Assembly (NCBI GenBank): GCA_029448655.1
Contig: JACCLO010000002.1
Coordinates: 2,108,001-2,172,000 of the forward strand
Length of the DNA stretch: 64,000 nucleotides
Direction: 5' to 3'
Origin: Wolfiporia cocos
Taxonomy: Eukaryota > Basidiomycota > Agaricomycetes > Polyporales > Phaeolaceae
Every line of letters begins with the position of its first letter. Position 1 is the first letter of the stretch. Position numbers and translations under genes: made by a program. Shown here piece by piece: positions 1 to 11,843 of this stretch. Below the pieces are notes generated by a model. It was not told the origin of the DNA and searched no databases. It was given only the letters and a program-made list of their open reading frames with translations.

Positions 1-632
1 GAATGATCCACTCCGACGCTGCGGCAAACTTGGGCCACATTCTACACTCCTATGCAATCTTTGTTGTATGGGAATAAGAAGGAGCGGTGCTACTCGATCG
101 AGGCACATGTATCTGTTGACCTGTATCGACGCCCTGCCAAATGAAAGTATTCCTGCCATAGAAATATTGTATGATGTGATTTCTGACAAGGCCAGCACAA
201 AAAGCCATAAACTTTAGGAGAATGTATCTCAAAGACTTGTCTTGTATGCCAACGCAGTTACCGGATACTCATATGATAGCTTGATCCACCATGCTTTATG
301 ACATAAATGCGAAACGAAACGCCGTTATGCATTGATCATTTCCGATACCCCTCAGTTGTTACGCGCGATTATAAAGGCCAGAAATCCGACATTCAGATGT
401 TATCACCATTTGATCTCGCATTGGAGCTGTTGTATAACATGACAAGACAACCGAAGCCCATTTCAGAGAGGAAACCATACAACGACCCTCCAAAAAGCAG
501 TTTCCACAACACGACAGAGCAACCGTGTTAGGAGTGAAATGGCATAATGTCAAAGCGATTTTCACGGCAGGTAGGGGAGAACTGAAGTTGAAATCATTAG
601 TGAGGCAATCACCGAACAGAATCGAGTGAATA
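1..632. other. Left-edge non-coding stretch
   Basis: I see no recognisable gene here. Short open frames occur on both strands but none resembles a known family or joins into a spliced model. The right part is the 3' flank of the neighbouring cellulase gene. Confidence 0.5.
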
Positions 633-2107
633 CTAACCAGCCTCGGTCCAGAGAGTCTGGTCGGTGCCGTTGGAGTATGGTGTCACCGTCAGGACGTAGG
701 TAGTGTCGAAGGCACCGGCGGCCCAGACGGAGAAACCGACGAGAGTGGGGTAAGCAGACTGGACGTACGCGAGCTCCTGGCCAAGGCTAAGCAGAAATAT
801 TAGCACGTGTCTTCTCAACACCTTCTCCAAAGTATACGAACTCGGTGTAGCAGCTAGTGGTCTCGCCTCCACCGGTCTCGCTGAGGATAGCCTGGCGGTT
901 GCCGTTCTCCTGAAGGAACGAGACGAGCGTCTCCAGAACATCGACGTTGTTCTACATGGTCCATGTTAGTATCGTAAATATCCATACGCATCGTAGGCAT
1001 ACCGTCACGCAAGTGGCGTGAGTACCGCTGTTGTCAGAGTCCAGGTACTTGTGCACTAAAGGGAGATCAGTAAGTTGCATATTTTCAGTAGTGCGATGCT
1101 AACCATCAAAGAGTAGTTTGCTGGTGCCACCGAGCGAGTCAGTGACGTTGACGAGATAGGGACCGGCCTCAGTGGGGAACGTCTGAGCCGACGAGTAGCT
1201 GGATCCCGGGAGGAGGAGGTAGTTCGTAGCGCCAGCCTCACGAACGGCGTTGACCACGTATTGGACGGACTCGACCCACTCCTCAACATCCAAGTCGTGC
1301 GGCTCGTTCATGATACCGCTGTAAAGTTATCAGCAACGGGAGCTTTATGAGAATGGTTTGCACAGACAAGATGATGCGGTCGTTGGAGCCGTACTCTTGA
1401 GCGAGCTGAGTCCAAATCGAGGCGAACTCTGCGTTGGTAGGGCCACCTTGTCCAATGATGTCGCCATTCCACCTAGCGTAGTTGTGCTAGGCAAAATGAG
1501 CTGGCCGTATGAATAACAGGGAGTTTGTGAGGACATACCAAGTCAACGATGACGTAGGCACTGGAGCTGGACGACAACGCAGCCTGGACAGTTGTGTCGT
1601 ACTCCTCGAAGAAGCTGGAGTTGATGGTACCACCCAGCGTGGGCGTCATCAACTGCCAGGCTAAGAGTTGGGTTAGGATGTGTTGCGCGAAATTTATGTC
1701 TCCCTTAGCACCCACCAAATGCTGTATTGTTACGTGATGTCAGAAAAAAGTGGCACCTCAGTAGCTGGGGTTATACTTACGAATGCGGTATAGGTTCGCT
1801 CCTTCGCCAGAGAAGTGTGTGTATTGGCTAGCGGGAGGCGTGGACGCTATCCAACCAAGTAAGCACGGCTCGCACACAAAATACGATGTACCCACGAGTG
1901 CCCGAGTAGTCGCCGCTAGTGTCCTACCCAGACGCGAGGATCAGAGACAACATTCAGACCGGTGAGTGTTTGATTAAGACTTACAACACTGAAGTCATAG
2001 CCTGCAGTGTTGACACCCCCAAGTCGAGTAGGGAACTGAGCGTTCACCTGCTTGGGGGAAAGGGCAGCGGACAACACTGCAAGGATAACGGTAGCGAGCT
2101 TCATCAT
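633..2107 (-). CDS. Secreted GH5 (subfamily 5 type) endo-beta-1,4-glucanase
   Basis: Endoglucanase that cleaves internal beta-1,4 bonds of cellulose outside the cell. The product starts with a signal peptide (MMKLATVILAVLSAALS, cleavage near VNA-Q) at 2107; the second Met at 2104 is equally possible. Family landmarks appear in order across several short exons: GGVNTAGYDFSV, LYRIPFAWQLMTP, HNYARWNGDIIGQGGP, GIMNEPHD (acid/base Glu in NEP), VHKYLDSDNSGTHATC, and AILSETGGG with the nucleophile Glu. The stop is at 633-635. The layout matches Trichoderma EG2 (Cel5A), but no cellulose-binding module or Ser/Thr linker follows the signal peptide. The reading frame needs a 6-nt exon at 1716-1721, flanked by GT-AG introns, to supply the P-F-A of RIPFAW. 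Exon 1539-1660 follows it. Assignment is firm; some splice sites (for example the GTCTGT donor before GIMNEP) are inferred from homologous motifs. Confidence 0.9.
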
Positions 2108-2171
2108 GCTGGGCAATCCGTATATCGCTGTGATATCCCGACAGAGGATGAGGACCATGCCAAAGCTCAGG

Positions 2172-2182
2172 CCTTTTTATAT
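2172..2182 (-). promoter_or_regulatory. TATA box of the GH5 cellulase gene
   Basis: On the minus strand this reads ATATAAAAAGG, about 65 bp upstream of the cellulase start codon. This is a usual TATA position for a strongly inducible fungal secreted-enzyme gene. Seen directly; function inferred from position. Confidence 0.6.
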
Positions 2183-3739
2183 GCGGTCGCCATCGGTACT
2201 GATGCCTACATGGCAGCAATCCGAGCCGGCGGAATTGCATGCTTCAATGCACCGGACAAACTACGGAGATGATCATCTGCACAGATCTCGACAAACCAGA
2301 GTGAAAACCGTCACATGCGAAAGTCTATATTCCCGGACTCACACATGTTCATGCGGTTTCTGTGGAATGCTGGGGTAGAGGTATACAGTCTTGTCTCTCG
2401 ACTGTTCCTGAAGCACGTCACTGCATACCGTCCCGTTCGGCTGGGAACACGGGATCAATCAGTCGTGGCGAAGCGGTCCAACGCCGAACGTTACGGATAG
2501 TCGACGCGATTCGAGGCCATATACTTGGCGTTCGCAGCGGAGGCAGTCGTCAGAGCAGCTCTATAGAAGGAAGGCACGCAGGGCTGCTACGAATGCAACC
2601 AAATGGGGGGATTGTAGATCGATGGACAGTGGAGACGATGGGTGTGCTTTTCAAATAGATCAGGTGCTGACGCCGCATTGTAGCAGGCCATGTCAGCACG
2701 TACCCAAGGCGAGACAGTTGCCTTCCTGTTAGGACAATCCGTTGAGCGCACATGCCGCAACCAACCCAAGCCAATCTAGCTCCCTTTCGCATTATTCATG
2801 TGAACGCGTCAACGATGGAAATAGGTGTAATATTAAGCTTTCGTTTGCTTATGGGTGAATGTTCAACCATACGACAAACCTACGGGCCAGAATCCGCCTG
2901 CCGGCGTTCTACTCGTCATAATATAGCGTCAGCTCGCATTGTGTAATCTCCGCACCAACGCGACCTTGCGCCCTCCCGTGGTTTAAAACAGCCGTATTTG
3001 TGGATCCGAGCATTAATCGATTGATAACCCTGCATGGTATTCTGATATTCTGATGTCGCATCTAGGTCACAATCCCCCAGAATTCCAGCCGGTAACGCGT
3101 CCGATACTCATATAACCCGGCTTCACAGCACGAGGTTAGAGCTGTTCTCACATTATTCATCGAGCGGTACAAGAGTGGTCGTGTAGGAAACTTCGCACTC
3201 ACATACAGACGATATCGTCCATATTTCCGCCACAGAGTCCCACCGTAGTCAGATTGAGAGCAAGTTGCCAAAGAAACAGGGTCAGTGGGCTGAAAGGAAG
3301 ATCTCCAAGAATGATAGCAACCGATCGGCAGTTGCGCAGAGCAACCTCAAAGGTGAATATGCCGTATACATCACCGTAACGGTGAAGGAACAAAACATGA
3401 GGTCGCCGAACCAAACCCAGAACGGTCGGCGGATTACTGCGGATTTAAGAACTCAGCCTCAGGCAGTCCAGGCACACGAGGTAATGCCACAGCTAGCAGT
3501 AACGGCAGTTTTAGAGTTACCACAAAGTTCGCGAGAGTCGTCTCATTCGCTATGCGGAGAGATGATTGCGCTGTTAGCCGACGTACTTGCTTACATACCA
3601 TATGCGGCCGGCGGCGACGCAGAACCACGTGATTAGGATCCTAAATCTCGATCGCGCGAATCTCACTCAGCATCCTTGGGCGCTGGGACCAAACCCGCAT
3701 CTGTCAGCTTCGAGCATCCGGGCGAGCCGGTCGAGCATT
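2183..3739. other. Intergenic region, cellulase promoter side
   Basis: Divergent spacer between the cellulase (-) and LSG1 (+). It presumably carries cellulase regulatory sites, but I could not pin down individual operators. The short open frames on both strands have no recognisable family features. Confidence 0.45.
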
Positions 3740-6172
3740 ATGGCAAGGCCTGTATACTATTTACATGGTCTTTTACTTAAAGAAACATCATACAGGCACC
3801 CTCAAAGAGTAAAAACCCCAATCCGAGCGGGCTAGGACGTGCGATCATTAATCAGAGAGTCAAAGACACACACAGAGCGCGGGACTCAGGCCTCGTAAGT
3901 AAATCCCAGTCTTGCAATTCCAATCTGAGATACTAACTTTACTGCTCAGTATACCACCGACATTGACCCAACTGCCCGCCTGCAATCGATCACCCAGGAA
4001 CGAGATCTGGACGAATTTCTGAACACAGCACAGTTAGCAGGCACCCAATTCACAGCTGGTACGCATGAGTGTGTACTCTTCTACTGCCTCTGATATGGAT
4101 TCCAGAGCGTCGTAATGTCAAGATTGTCAATTCGTCGGCTGCTTCACAGCATAACCCGTATCTGTTGTCTGAGGAGGAAGAACAGAACGCAATTCAGAAG
4201 CACCGAGAGAATCGTCAGCGCTTACGCGTTCCAAGAAGACCTCCATGGACGAAAAAAATGACAGCTGCTCAGTTAGATCGTCAGGAGAAGGATGCCTTCT
4301 TGGAGTGGAGGAGAGGACTAGCAGAGTGCGTAACATTGCGTCGAGTTCTATGACGATGGTACTAACCCAGTCTTAGATTGCAAGAACGTGATAGATTCCT
4401 TCTCACACCTTTTGAACGCAACATTGAAGTCTGGCGCCAACTTTGGCGAGTGCTTGAGCGGTCGCATCTAGTCGTACAGATTGTTGACGCCCGCAATCCG
4501 CTACGCTTCCGATGCGAAGATCTCGAGTCTTACGTCCAGGACGTTGAGGGTGCAGAGGGGGAACAAGGAACTGGGAAGGGGATGCGAAGAAGCCTGCTGC
4601 TGATTAACAAGGCTGACTTATTAACGGCAAAGCAAAGGTACGTGAAACGTATTAGTTCCTCGTATCGTCTGACTGGGGCATATCGTAGACGGCTTTGGGC
4701 AGATTACTTTGACAAGGAAGGTGTGCGGTATGCATTCTTTTCCGCCGCAAATGCCGCGGCTCTGCAACAGGCTCGTCGAGATGCTCTGGCTACCGCACAA
4801 CAGGTGAATGAAACTAAAGAGGTTGCACAAGAGGACGACGGTGACCAAGCACAGCAGGCAGAAGATTCCGAGGTGTCTCCGGAAAGCGATGATGAACCTT
4901 CTGGTACCGTTGACGACAGACTGGATACTTCGTTGTCCGATGACGAATCTTCGGACGATGGTCTGAACCTCTCAATTGACGAAGATCCGACAGATATCCA
5001 GGATCCCAGAGTGAGGGTATTGTCGGTATTAGAGCTAGAAGATCTCTTTGTCAAAGCGGCGCCTGACTTGAATGGTATGCGGCCCCGTGGTTGTTTCGTC
5101 AATTGGTGCTCACGTCTCGGTAGCTTTCACTGATTCCGCCGGGAATCGCCCTTCAAAACTGGTCGTTGGTCTGGTCGGATATCCTAACGTTGGGAAATCC
5201 AGTACCATAAACGCTCTTCTCGGAGAGAAAAAGGTTAGCGTATCGTCGACTCCAGGGAAGACTAAACATTTCCAAACAATCAACCTCTCACCATCCCTGA
5301 TGCTATGCGACTGTCCTGGTCTTGTCTTTCCCCAATTCACCACTACAAAGGCCGATCTTGTTTGCGATGGCGTGTTACCCATAGACCAGTTAAGAGAACA
5401 TACCGGTCCCGTTGCGCTCGTTGTCAAACGAATTCCGAAGGAGGTTTTGGACGCGATCTATGGGTTTAATATCAAATCGAAAAGCGTGGAAGAGGGCGGA
5501 GATGGAAAGATCACTCCGGAGGATCTCCTGGTTGCATATGCTAGTAAGAATCATCTAGCGTTTGCTTCTTAAATGTCCAGCTGACAACCACCTCTAGTTG
5601 CCAGAGGATTTACGCGATCGGGTCAGGGCAATCCCGACGAGGCTCGTGCTGCAAGATATGTCCTGAAAGACTACGTGAATGCAAAACTGCTGTATTGTCA
5701 TCCACCACCCGGCACAGCAGAGGATGAGTTCAATGAACAGACACGGCAGCTGGCTCTCAAGCGCGCGCTGGGCAAGAAACGTGCACCTACCACTCGCGTC
5801 GTCAAAGGCGCCGACACGTTTGTTGCCGAGGTCGACTCAGCAGCCGGGTCGGGCGAGACAACTCTTCAGATCCAGGGTGCCCCCGGAACGGGAGTGAAGT
5901 CCCGCAAAATTGACCAAGAGTTCTTCGCAAGCAATTCCGTCTTGTCGTCGCGGCCGCGTGTGCAGGGCTCGGCGAAGCATGGCCAGGAAGTGTCGCGCAT
6001 GCGATTGTATCCGCACCAGAATTCTGTTGCGGATGATGGTACTGTTCTGACCGGAAGGAGGGCCAGAATCGCGGCGGTTCTGGCCAATGCAGGTGGCGAC
6101 ATAGGCACCGACAAGAAACATCACAAAAAACCGAAACGAGTCAAACAGCGCAGCGGGCGAGGATATGACTGA
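3740..6172 (+). CDS. LSG1: Large-subunit GTPase LSG1 (60S export/maturation)
   Basis: Cytoplasmic circularly permuted GTPase that releases the export adaptor Nmd3 from pre-60S ribosomes. The N-terminus has the family signature GRAIINQRVKD. The G motifs come in permuted order: G4 NKAD (in LLINKADLLT), then G1 GYPNVGKSS, then G3 DCPGL. An acidic Ser/Asp/Glu insert sits between G4 and G1, and the basic tail KKPKRVKQRSGRGYD ends at 6172. Exons that keep the frame: 3796-3894, 3950-4058, 4106-4325, 4377-5074, 5124-5543, 5598-6172. With a 12-nt first exon at 3740-3751 the total is 2133 nt, giving 710 residues. The intron at 3895-3949 has a perfect TACTAAC branch site. No in-frame ATG precedes the conserved N-terminus inside exon 2; codon 3793 is CAG and forms an acceptor, so the short start exon is my best reading but remains inferred. 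Confidence 0.92.
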
Positions 6173-6456
6173 TTCAGGCTTCTAATTCCACTTGCGAGCT
6201 GACCGAGATGAGATGTAGCGTTAGACGTGTACCCATAGTACTTCGAACACAGATTTTATTCTGCGCTTCAGCTCAGCTTCAGCTTGTGCTTTCACGTGAT
6301 AGGCGCGTCAATCGCGTCAATCTCAGCCACAATCCCCGACGTGCCGCCACAGGTGAATGAGTTCTCTTCCTGCTACTACGTCCTTTCTATCGTCGCAGCC
6401 CTCGCTCAGCTATCTGACAACATTATATGTTATGCCTTCATTATCAAGTATACAAA

Positions 6457-8567
6457 ATGCCGATTGGTCTGCAGACCTTAAAACCTCGGATTGGGTTGAA
6501 TCATCGAGTGTATGCGCCAAGTTGCTCACCGTAAACAAAGAGGGCCAGAGGGATGGTATCGTTTGATTCAATAGGCAAAATTCTACTGTGGAACTGAGGA
6601 TGAGTTTATCAGCGTTAATTCTCAGCATTGATCGACCAGTTACAATTGGGAGACATCCATCTTGGTAATTTTGTTCAATGTGTCCGCCTTTCTAGGGCTG
6701 AGCAACTCTACAGTTCGTATGTTGTGCCGGATATAGTAGTCTCTGGCATTCACTGCAAGCTATATGCGTGAGTTCTTAGCCATTACACCTATGGCGGAAT
6801 GCCCGATCGAGCTTCTACAGAGTCCGCCCGAGCAATGGTGGAGTTCTAGTGTCGTGCGAGGTAGCCACTTCCCTCTATAGAAGGTCTTGTATTGACCGCT
6901 GTCTGATGTCTAGGACTTCTCCACGAACGGTCTCATACTCAATGGCCACAAAATCCGAAGAACCTCCGTGCTGCTGATGGATGGCGATATTATCCAAATT
7001 CCGCATTCGCAAAGTTGGTTTATACCAGATTCGCACTAGACTGCTGATAGATTGTTCCTTCAGAGTTTGAATGCGTCCACGTTTTGAAAGCGCCAGGGCA
7101 CAAGGCAAACATATTTGATCCGACACCACCAAGGGAGGCCTCGCTGAAAACCAAGGTCCGTCATATTACCGTTCTTTGGTCACATGTGCCGAGAAGTTTC
7201 TGCAGCGTATTGGCCGCTACCTCGTGACATCTCACTGTCTCGGTAGTGGCAGTTTTGCCACCGTTCATCTAGCAATGGATACGACCGCATATAGGCAGGT
7301 TGCATGCAAGACCATCAAGCGCAAGAACCATGACAAAATCGAAAAGGTGATGAAGGAGGTCGACATCCTCCTCTCTCTTGACCATGTGGGTTGCTACCGC
7401 CGAGTATGTGTGCATGCAAATGACTTAAGCTCTCATGATCGCAGCCTAACATCAATAGAGTATGGGCAGCTCGGCACGATAGTAGCTTCCTGTACGTCTG
7501 GTTCATATTTGTCATCTCCGGTTCTAGACTGAATGGACCTCATAGTAACATCTTCCTGGAATTGTGTACGGGTGGCGATTTATTCTCCTACATCGTCGGC
7601 CACAAGAACTCTCGACTTTGCGAAGGCGAAACCAAATACATAATGTTTCAACTTCTCAAGGGCCTAAAGTATCTGCACGATAGGCTGATCTCCCATCGTG
7701 GTGTGTCTTTTCGTGACCGGAACATTCGTTCGCGCTCTTTGACATATTCCGTACATCTTTCCTCACATAGACTTGAAGGTGAGAGGCCACAGAAGCTAAG
7801 ACTATCTTTCTGTTATCAACAACTAATCACTTTGGAAGCCCGAAAATATCCTGCTCCATACCCCAGGGCCATATCCTCGGATACAGATCGGCGACTTCGG
7901 ACTTGCGCGTCCAAAAGCCTACCAAGAGACGTTCAATGTGTGTGGGACCGTCTCATACCTTCCTCCTGAGGGAATCCTCGCACTGGACCACAAGCACCTC
8001 GGCTATGTTGGTATGCCTGCTGACTGCTGGAGCGCGGGAGTCATCATGTACATCATGCTCGCGTCAGTCATCACCGCACTGCCCCTGTGAATCAGCGTCA
8101 GCAACTGACTATCGCGTACGGTAGTGGCGGCCATCCGTTCGACTATGAGAAAATGGAGGGCGAATCGGCTTTCTACTCGTACAGCCCCTCGGAGTTGCTG
8201 GGTGACACTTCTCAGGCTGCGTCGTGCTCACAGTCTTCCGCACACAGCGATCGCATTGTGAAGAAGAGGATCGTCCATGGTGAACTAGAGTTCCCACCTC
8301 ATATCTGGGGGAACATCACCTACGGTACGCTCATCGCTAAATATGATACATGGCTGTAGCTATACTGGATAGCCGACTACTGTTGCACATATGCCCTGGA
8401 TCTCGCTCACATTTGTGTCAACAGCTCAAGACCTTTGCAGCCAGCTGCTCGTGTACGATCCCTTCGAGCGCGCCACAGTCTATGCAGCCCTCCGAAGCGA
8501 CTGGTTCGACTGCGAAATGACCGAGCTCCTCAATGCTTACCGCGAGAGGATCGGGTCCGAACGATGA
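6457..8567 (+). CDS. FHA-domain checkpoint protein kinase (Chk2/Cds1/Rad53 type)
   Basis: Ser/Thr kinase expected to act in the DNA-damage and replication checkpoint. A forkhead-associated domain spans the first roughly 120 residues: RPVTIGRHPS, then VSGIHCKLYA, then DFSTNGLILNGHKI and GDIIQI. The kinase domain follows: glycine loop LGSGSFATVHLA, ATP-binding Lys in VACKTIK, ELCTGGDLFSYI, catalytic HRDLKPENILL, DFGLARPKAY, and GTVSYLPPEG in the APE position. The C-terminus ends ...RIGSER at 8567. The ATG at 6457 has A at -3; exon 6457-6530 splices to 6575, and both halves are needed to build the FHA start. The D-L-K of the catalytic loop comes from an 8-nt exon at 7771-7778 between introns 7701-7770 and 7779-7838. 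Domain order matches Chk2-family kinases of fungi. Exact splicing in 7380-7560 and near 8330-8430 is approximate. Confidence 0.87.
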
Positions 8568-9268
8568 AGACGATCGCTGTAAAGTCCGACGAACTCCTTG
8601 ACCATCATCATGGGACGAAGCTCGATAAAGATCCGCTGCACAACACAATTGTCCGCCGGTACCTTCGGTTCCTATCTGATGACCGACCTTCTGTGCGCTT
8701 TTCTGCTGTGTTCTGCTACCTGCTCTTCATGATTTCCTGTAATGGCTGCTCCGCTTTGTTTCTGCACCGCTCCCTGCCTTCTGTATCGCCGCACCCTTCG
8801 ATGTGTATAGATCCCGATCATGTCGCGATCCTTGCTCTGGATGTATGTAATCTTCATAGCGTGTGACTGTCGGCGGACTTTCACTTCCATCCATGAACGC
8901 CGTCTTTTCGACATCGGACTCCGCGGCTGCATGGTTTGATCTCGTCACCCGTCCATCTCACCGCGTACAGCGTGCAAATTGAGCATTCGCCACAAGCCCC
9001 CGACTCCCCGAAAAACGAGCCGGATGTAGTACAACGACACTTAAGGTGGTGATACATATGTATTCCTCATGAATGTTTCCTTTGTACAGCGATGCGACTT
9101 CTGCCCATGGACTACCTCCCGCGGCAACATCCTCTCACTGGCTTACGCCCTTACCATGCGCTACTGAGCGATAGCAAGGATAACCTTCGCCCGCCTACAA
9201 ACCAGATTTCGACCTATAAACAAGCACAGCCGGTCGCAGATCACACCATAGCCCGACTCGGGTCCCGC
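8568..9268. other. Kinase / S-formylglutathione hydrolase convergent spacer
   Basis: Lies between two convergent genes and should contain both 3' ends. An open plus-strand frame overlaps the kinase stop but shows no domain, so I treat it as 3' untranslated sequence. Confidence 0.45.
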
Positions 9269-10602
9269 TTACGCCTTCAGGAAGTTCGCATGGACTGCAG
9301 TGCACGTAATCGTCAGTATCAGCAAGCTCGGCCGAGCAGGCGCAAGGACGCGCGACTCACAGTGGATGTGGTCCGCGCCGAACGTCGAGATCTGGGGAGG
9401 CGGGGTCAGTGCAGTGCTCGGGTACCGAGGATTCGCCGGGGGCACGCACGAAATAGTAACTGTGGTCGTAGCCCTCTTGGCTCCGCACGCGGACCTGTAC
9501 CTCATCGTATCCAACATCCCGCGCTGCCTTGAGGAAGTTCTCCGGCAGGAGCTGGCCCTGCTTGTAGAAGTTGTCCCCCGTGCCCTGTCGTGTTTATGTC
9601 GTCAGCTCCTTCCATCATCCACCATAAGCCAGCCAGCCAGCCAACGGCGGAGCTGAGGAGGAGGTGAGGGGACGCACGTAGTCAATGAGGATGTGCAGCG
9701 GCTCCTTGCCCATCTTGGCGATGAGCTCTGTCGCGTCGTACCTGTCGCGCGCCTCGTCGACACCGCCCTGGAGGTACCCGCCGAACGCCTTCTTCCCCCA
9801 CGGGCACTGTGTCGGGTTCGAGATGGGCGAGAACGCGGACACAGAGCGGTACTGCTTCACGCCTTTGAGCACGGAGGAGAGGTACAGCGTCAGTGCGCCG
9901 TGCCCGCCCATCGAGTGCCCGAAGATAGACTGGCGCGTCAGGTCCTACGCGTCGCGCACTGGTGAGCTAGATACACACAACAAGATAATTATGGATACCG
10001 ACGATCGGGAGGCCCGCCGAGGCGATGATCTCGGGGAGCTCAAGGGTGACATGAGTGAGCATGTTGTAGTGCTTCGCGTACTTGGGGTTCGTCGCATTCA
10101 GGTAGAAGCCCGCGCCTGCGCCGTACCGTCAAACGCGCACGCGCACAGCAGGAGCTGTATGCGCACCGGTGCCAAAGTCCCAGTCGTCGTCCTCGCCCTC
10201 GATGCCCGCGCCGCGCGGGGAGGTGTCCGGGAAGAGGAGCGCGATGCCCTCCTGTGCGGCAGGGCCGAGGAAGCTGCCCTTCTGCGCCCTGTGTGATTGA
10301 GAACACCTTGAGCACCGCTGGTCACGGCTGGATGTGGGAGCGGCACGGACCCGTTGTCTTCGGTGCAGGTCAGCCCGGAGAGGTAGAACAGGATGGGGAC
10401 CTTTCCGCTCGCGGCGTTCGCGGGCAGGAAGAGGTTGAAGTTCGCGTCGAGACCACCGAGGGCCGCAGACTGTGCGTGCGTTCCGCCCACCGCGATAAGT
10501 GCTTTAGGCCGCTGGGGTGTGAGAACAAAGGCGCACCTTGAACTTGTATTTGACGAGCTCGCCGCCGAAAGCCTTGTTAGAGGAGAGTTTCTGGAGACTC
10601 AT
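9269..10602 (-). CDS. S-formylglutathione hydrolase
   Basis: Serine esterase of the esterase D family that hydrolyses S-formylglutathione to formate and glutathione, the second step of glutathione-dependent formaldehyde detoxification in the cytosol. Start [22 protein letters not shown] at 10602. Family landmarks in order: [29 protein letters not shown], nucleophile motif [27 protein letters not shown], catalytic-Asp region [20 protein letters not shown] with the catalytic His, and [10 protein letters not shown] followed by HANFLKA and the stop at 9269-9271. Several introns of about 50-70 nt interrupt it, two of them within the last roughly 25 codons. It is convergent with the kinase gene. 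Wood-decay fungi release methanol from methylated lignin and pectin, so a housekeeping detoxification role is likely (inference). Confidence 0.92.
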
Positions 10603-11773
10603 GGTCGCGGACCGTCCGAATCGAGCGAGAATGGTGGTGGTCAGTCGAGGGGGGAGGGAGAATGCTCAAGGGGGACGGAGGAGCGGCGCGAACTTGGAGG
10701 CGGGACATGCGATTTGCCCACAGCTGAACGCCATCGATGGTGACCTCATCTTCTCGCGCGTCCTATGATCATCTCGTTCACCACCCGCCGAGCTCATATG
10801 ATCAATGGCGCTTCGCAACATTTTCTGTCTCTCGCCGAGTCTCGACTCTGCACATAGTAGATTGCCAGACCGTACCAAGCGTTCATCGCACCACGTAATC
10901 AGGGGGAGGGGGACATCCTCAGCCAGTGGCCTTGGGATTTGTCAGTTGTCCTAAGCACGAGCCACGAAGGCTTCCTTGTGATGCCGGGAAGACAGTACCT
11001 AAGGCCGATACACCAGAATTGAGAAGAATGATTGTCTAGATGCACCAGCGAACGTGCGTATCGCTACGCAGATCAGGAACTTTCTTTTCACGTTGCATAT
11101 TGAAATATAATGCAAACGTAGCCGACGTCGCGAAGCCCCGAACATTGCAAATACATTGTTATCGCAGAACAGCATAAGACAGCATGGTTGCAGATCTGAA
11201 TCATCTGCGTTCATTCTACGGATGGCAATGGCGCCGACATATATCTCGGTGGCTGTGCATAGGCAATACGGGTAGCCAAGAGCAGAATCTTTAGCAAAGG
11301 TCTAACCATGGCTTGCACCAGCGGCTGGCGAACCTTGCATACACAGCACGTAGATAATGAGCTGTGTGGTCTCCCAAGAATCGCATCCATGATGAAGAAC
11401 GAGTGTCGATCAGATTTTGATGGTAGCCGCACCTAACTAGCGAGATACGCCCAGTGCGTCCACCTGCGTCCACGACCACCGCGCACTCGGACGATACGGA
11501 CGTCTCGCTTCACGAAGCCGCTCCATGTTGTACGCCATTAAGTGCATGGCAACATCTGAAGCTAGTGTCATGTGCCGGTGGCTCAGTGAAGCGGCCACCC
11601 ACCTGTGTCGAACGTTGGTCCCTGCGAAGCCAAGCGGTATGCATAGGTTTGCCCGAATGATGTGCGAGGAGGCGGGTCGGGAGCGAAGTGAGATGCGTAC
11701 TGCACGCACATGCGTCTGTCAGCGATTCCGCGTGCACTTGCTATGCACATGAAAACCGTAGGCATTGCTATGC
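10603..11773. other. Intergenic region between SFGH and ribonuclease genes
   Basis: Divergent promoter region for S-formylglutathione hydrolase (-) and the ribonuclease (+). No protein family features in any frame. Confidence 0.45.
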
Positions 11774-11782
11774 AGATAAAAG
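11774..11782 (+). promoter_or_regulatory. TATA-like box of the ribonuclease gene
   Basis: AGATAAAAG lies about 62 bp upstream of the ribonuclease ATG. Position and AT-richness in a GC-balanced flank suggest a TATA element. Confidence 0.4.
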
Positions 11783-11843
11783 GGAGGTAAGGAGCAGGAG
11801 GTAAAGCCAGATATTCGCTCGCACTCTCCTCACCCTGCTCATT

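Noticed and set aside
1919..2272. Plus-strand frame of 117 codons opposite the cellulase signal peptide
   Set aside because: It is the antisense shadow of the cellulase 5' end and its promoter, with no features of its own.
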